Below are positions 7,573 to 11,223 of a DNA stretch of 11,223 bases, one piece after another. The notes under the pieces were generated by a model. That model worked only from the letters and a program-made list of their open reading frames with translations, searched no databases and was not told where the DNA came from. Both the position numbers and the translations under genes were made by a program. This DNA comes from Gammaproteobacteria bacterium. GTDB taxonomy: Bacteria; Pseudomonadota; Gammaproteobacteria; Chromatiales; Sedimenticolaceae. The number at the start of each line of letters is the position of its first letter. Within the stretch, counting starts at the first letter, position 1. The stretch spans positions 1-11,223 of the forward strand of contig JAGRHE010000083.1 of assembly GCA_020445165.1 (NCBI GenBank), in the 5' to 3' direction.

Positions 7573-7576
7573 GCAC

Positions 7577-7606
7577 GGAAGGACATCCTTCCCCGGCAAT
7601 TGCCGG
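7577..7606 (+). repeat. Two tandem perfect hairpins between yffB-like gene and dapE
   Basis: GGAAGG (7577-7582), loop ACAT, CCTTCC (7587-7592) is followed immediately by the perfect 14-bp palindrome CCGGCAATTGCCGG (7593-7606). No T run follows, so this is not a classical intrinsic terminator. The pair lies in the 73-base gap within the presumed two-gene operon and could act in mRNA processing or partial polarity. Alternatively the palindrome could be a protein-binding site. Confidence 0.45.
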
Positions 7607-7642
7607 TAAGCTGCACCGGAAGCCGTCCAACAGAAGTATTGA

Positions 7643-8773
<1,131 letters not shown>

Positions 8774-8837
8774 TCAGGCTGGTGTTAAGCCGGTCCTGGC
8801 GCAGGCAACCCCGCGACACCTTGGGCAGTTGACCGTC

Positions 8838-9197
8838 TCAGCCGGCGCGACGCGGCCGATCGGCCATCAGGCGGGTACCTGCCTCGATCGCCCAGGCACC
8901 CAGCTTGCCAAGCACCAGCAACAAAAGGATCACGGCCACCCAGGACACGTAGTGTGCAAGCCCCTCACCACCGCTCTTGACGTAGCTGTCGATCTTGGTG
9001 GTTTCGAGGAAATAGCGGGCGAAGTACGCGATAGCATCGGGATCGCGAAACAGTTCCCAGGCGGCGTAGATCGCGCCACCGAGTGCCCAGAGGCCGAAAC
9101 CGATCAGCACCACGCCGAGCGACAGCACGAAAATCCGCCAAACCCGGCGGACGGCGCTTTCTTCGTAGATTTCCTGTTCCGTTTCCATTCCCGCCAT
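8838..9197 (-). CDS. Uncharacterised two-helix membrane protein
   Basis: The 119-residue product is not a family I can name. It starts with a charged, acidic N-terminal segment (EQEIYEESAVRRVWR) and has a first membrane helix near residues 22-47. A soluble loop of about 36 residues follows (RDPDAIAYFARYFLETTKIDSYV). A second helix lies near 84-107, and a basic tail ends the protein (RPRRAG). Both ends probably face the cytoplasm with the loop in the periplasm, going by the positive-inside pattern. The start is the ATG at 9197 or the one at 9188. An in-frame TGA at 9212-9210 rules out anything longer. It is the last gene of the minus-strand group behind ppk1, 46 bases from its upstream neighbour. 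GC-rich codon use is like the rest of the window, so this is a real, resident gene of unknown function. Confidence 0.75.
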   Translation of the reverse strand: MAGMETEQEIYEESAVRRVWRIFVLSLGVVLIGFGLWALGGAIYAAWELFRDPDAIAYFARYFLETTKIDSYVKSGGEGLAHYVSWVAVILLLLVLGKLGAWAIEAGTRLMADRPRRAG

Positions 9198-9207
9198 CCA
9201 GTTCGCT

Positions 9208-9242
9208 GGTCACCGGTCCGCATTCCACCCGGATCCGTGACC
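9208..9242 (-). promoter_or_regulatory. Intercistronic hairpin between the two membrane-protein genes
   Basis: GGTCACCGGTCCG (9208-9220) and CGGATCCGTGACC (9230-9242) can pair over 13 positions with two mismatched or wobble positions around a nine-base loop. The stem fills nearly all of the 46-base gap and begins two bases after the stop of the upstream gene. It ends 11 bases before the ATG of the downstream gene, holding the only purine-rich ribosome-binding candidate (GGTGA) in its stem. No T run follows. A role in differential expression or mRNA processing of the pair is inferred. Confidence 0.45.
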
Positions 9243-9243
9243 G

Positions 9244-9951
9244 TCATTCTTTCAACTTGACCTTGAGAGATCCTTCCTCGACGCGAATGTTGTCCACGCC
9301 ATCGGCGAAACTCTTCCAGAATCCATCGCTGTCACCGAACTCCCTGACCAGGTCGATATTCTTGAGCCCGCCCAGCCAGGCATTCGGAATCGGGATCCCC
9401 ATGATGCTGACACCCTTCAGCACGACGATCGGCCGTGCATCGCGATAAGCCAGTTCGACCCCGGTCGACAGCCGCAGTGTCTTGCCGCCGAGGATCGGAA
9501 AATCGGGATCGAGCGGCACCAGCAGGCGCGCACTGACCAGGTCGTCGGCGAGGTCGACTGCCAGCTTCTTCGCCAGGTCCTGGTTCTTCGCGACCATCGC
9601 GTTGAGCTCGCGCTCGCTGAAGCTCACTTCGCGCTTGGCACCGGCCTCGCTGTAGCGTTCCGGACGTAACCATCGATCATCACTCTCCTCGCCCGGCGGT
9701 GCGCCCTGCGAAGCGGCGGGTTCGGGCTGGTAACCGAGAATCCGCAGCTTTGCATCCAGTTTCTGCTGCTCGACAGCACTGAGCTCGACCGGCTCGAAAT
9801 CCTTGGCGTAGATATAGGTACGTACGACCCAGTAGGTCACGGCGACCGTAACCAGTACCGTCGCCAGGACGATCCATACGACATGGCTGGCCCGCAGGCC
9901 GCCCTTGCGTGGTGCGGCCGCGCTGCCCGTAGTCTCGATTTCTGATGTCAT
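9244..9951 (-). CDS. Uncharacterised single-pass membrane-anchored periplasmic protein
   Basis: The 235-residue product begins with a short cytoplasmic tail (MTSEIETTGSAAAPRKG), one membrane helix near residues 22-46 (VVWIVLATVLVTVAVTYWVV) and a periplasmic domain of about 185 residues. The positively charged residues just before the helix predict N-in, C-out topology, as a signal anchor. The domain has a flexible acidic linker (about 75-100), then SFSERELNAMVAKNQDLAKKL, LVPLDPDFPILGGKTLRL and GVSIMGIPIPNAWLGGLKNIDLV. Alternating beta-strand-like segments, plus a helix next to the SERELN motif, resemble single-domain lipid-binding (LmeA/TULIP-like) proteins, but this is only a loose impression of mine. 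The ATG at 9951 is preferred over a TTG eight codons earlier. It lies 89 bases downstream of ppk1 and upstream of another membrane gene. I do not know its function. Confidence 0.8.
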   Translation of the reverse strand: MTSEIETTGSAAAPRKGGLRASHVVWIVLATVLVTVAVTYWVVRTYIYAKDFEPVELSAVEQQKLDAKLRILGYQPEPAASQGAPPGEESDDRWLRPERYSEAGAKREVSFSERELNAMVAKNQDLAKKLAVDLADDLVSARLLVPLDPDFPILGGKTLRLSTGVELAYRDARPIVVLKGVSIMGIPIPNAWLGGLKNIDLVREFGDSDGFWKSFADGVDNIRVEEGSLKVKLKE

Positions 9952-10010
9952 TGTCAACCCGGCACTGCGAAACAAGTCTCACGACCTGCTTTGTACACCA
10001 GATCAGGTTC

Positions 10011-10024
10011 CCGGGTCGACCCGG
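10011..10024. repeat. Perfect 14-bp palindrome in the ppk1-downstream gap
   Basis: CCGGGTCGACCCGG reads identically on both strands and lies in the 89-base gap between the ppk1 stop and the next gene. It could be a dimeric protein's operator, or a small hairpin at the end of the ppk1 mRNA. No T run follows on the minus strand, so a classical terminator is unlikely. Confidence 0.3.
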
Positions 10025-10040
10025 TCCGGTAAAGGCGCAC

Positions 10041-11223
10041 TCAGCGCAGATTGCGTCCTGCGACCGGGCGTCTCGATTTTCCACGCTGGTAGCGATTGGC
10101 CTGTTTCTCGCGTTCCTTGGCACGGACAATCATGCGGGTTTGTGAGCCGGTCTCCTCGGCCTCGTTGCGCGGCATTCGCTTCTCGTAGCTGCCGTCGGAT
10201 GCCATCTCCCAGCCATTGCGATAATCGGCCAGCTGGCTGTCGATCATGTAGCGCAGCTCTTCACGCAGGCTGTCGCCGATCACCGGCGTGACGACTTCGA
10301 CCCGCGACTCGAGGTTGCGCTTCATGCAATCGGCCGAGCCGATGAAATACTCCTCGTCACCGCCATTGTGGAAGTAGTAGATACGCGTGTGTTCGAGAAA
10401 CCGGCCGACGATGCTGATCACCCGCGCCGAATCCGAAAGACCGGCGACTCCCGGCCGGAAGCGGCAGGTATCACGCACGATCAGGTCGACCCGCACCCCG
10501 TCTCGGCTCGCCTGGTACAGCGCACGCGTAATGTCGGCATCTTCGAGTGCATTCATCTTGAATTGGATCAGGCCGGGTTTCTCCGCCGTGTGCAGGCGAC
10601 GCTCGCGCTCGATCCGCGCCAGCAGCGCCGCCTTGAGTACCTTGGGCGCCGGCAGCAGTTTGCGGTAGTAGCGTTCCGGCGTGTAGCCGGTGGTCAGGTA
10701 GTTGAACAGCTCGGTCGCGTCACGCCCCAGGTCCTGGTCGTTGGTCAGGATGCCCAGGTCCGAATACAGGCGTGCGGTTCCGGCATGGTAGTTGCCGGTT
10801 CCGATGTGCAGGTAACGCTTGAGACCGTTGTAGTCGTTGCGCACCACCAGCACGATCTTGGAATGCGTCTTCAGGCCGATCACGCCGTAGGTGACATGGA
10901 TACCGGCCTCTTCCATGCGCGCCGCCCAGCGGATGTTGGCGGCCTCATCGAACCTGGCCTTGAGCTCGACCACGACGGCGACCTGTTTGCCATTGCGCGC
11001 GGCCCGGATCAGGTTATCGATGACCTGGGTGTCGCTGGAGGTGCGGTACAGGGTCATCTTGACGGCGCGCACCTTTGGATCGAGCGCCGCTTCCTTCAGG
11101 AATCGTTCGACCGACGTGCCAAATGACTCATAGGGATGCTGCAACAGGATCGCACCACGCTCGCGGATCTGGTGGAAGATGTTCGACTTGCCGCTCAGCA
11201 GCGGGTGGTCGAAGGGCTGAAAG
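10041..11223 (-). CDS. ppk1: Polyphosphate kinase 1, C-terminal part (5' end outside the window)
   Basis: The frame is open to the window edge and gives 393 residues, FQPFDHPLLSGKSNIFHQI onward; a full Ppk1 is about 690, so the N-terminal part lies beyond 11223. The enzyme reversibly transfers the gamma phosphate of ATP to inorganic polyphosphate through a phosphohistidine. Both histidines of the phospholipase-D-like C domains are visible: LKTHSK (codon at 10863-10865) and RYLHIGTGNYH (first H codon at 10806-10808). The HPYESF, LYRTSSD, ARFDEAANIRW, DTCRFRPG and YFIGSADCMKRN segments are all family hallmarks. The protein ends in a long basic tail (REKQANRYQRGKSRRP). No in-frame ATG start exists in the visible part, which begins mid-domain. 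Ppk1 forms a tetramer near the inner face of the membrane. Downstream are two membrane-protein genes on the same strand. Confidence 0.96.
   Translation of the reverse strand, partial: FQPFDHPLLSGKSNIFHQIRERGAILLQHPYESFGTSVERFLKEAALDPKVRAVKMTLYRTSSDTQVIDNLIRAARNGKQVAVVVELKARFDEAANIRWAARMEEAGIHVTYGVIGLKTHSKIVLVVRNDYNGLKRYLHIGTGNYHAGTARLYSDLGILTNDQDLGRDATELFNYLTTGYTPERYYRKLLPAPKVLKAALLARIERERRLHTAEKPGLIQFKMNALEDADITRALYQASRDGVRVDLIVRDTCRFRPGVAGLSDSARVISIVGRFLEHTRIYYFHNGGDEEYFIGSADCMKRNLESRVEVVTPVIGDSLREELRYMIDSQLADYRNGWEMASDGSYEKRMPRNEAEETGSQTRMIVRAKEREKQANRYQRGKSRRPVAGRNLR

Overview
This window is a GC-rich, densely packed chromosomal segment from a gammaproteobacterium. The core order is rpsB / map - glnD - dapC - dapD - yffB-like gene - dapE, with a ppk1 gene after it. 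Divergent rpsB and map followed by glnD and a dap gene is the arrangement known from E. coli, and a dapC gene of this type in that place is known from Pseudomonas. The protein sequences are clearly gammaproteobacterial. A purple-sulfur or sulfur-oxidising (Chromatiales-like) host would fit the GC content and the type of small palindromic repeat present, but that is only inference.

Layout. Bases 1-33 are the first codons of rpsB (minus strand). It is preceded by a structured leader and a good sigma-70-type promoter. Bases 275-3695 carry map and glnD on the plus strand. Bases 3712-4955 carry two overlapping minus-strand genes, a VOC-fold (glyoxalase-like) protein and a ten-helix EamA/DMT transporter, which interrupt the otherwise plus-strand run. 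Bases 5003-7047 are dapC and dapD. Bases 7057-7208 are a 152-bp palindromic, non-coding repeat element. Bases 7225-8773 are an ArsC/Spx-family reductase-like gene (yffB type) and dapE. From 8838 to the end the genes are again on the minus strand: ppk1 (3' part only) followed by two uncharacterised membrane-protein genes.

How the genes fit together. DapD, DapC and DapE are three consecutive enzymes of the succinylase branch of diaminopimelate/lysine synthesis, which supplies peptidoglycan and protein. GlnD senses glutamine and controls PII and, through it, nitrogen assimilation. Map removes the initiator methionine from new proteins, and rpsB encodes a ribosomal protein. Ppk1 makes polyphosphate. 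The VOC protein and the EamA transporter have no established role in these pathways.

Most of the window is ordinary housekeeping sequence, and I see no phage, toxin-antitoxin, CRISPR or defence system. The parts least explained by known biology are the pair of small membrane proteins behind ppk1, the 152-bp palindromic element, the rpsB leader, and several intercistronic hairpins. There is no stretch longer than about 300 bases without a gene; the longest gaps are 34-274 and 7048-7224.
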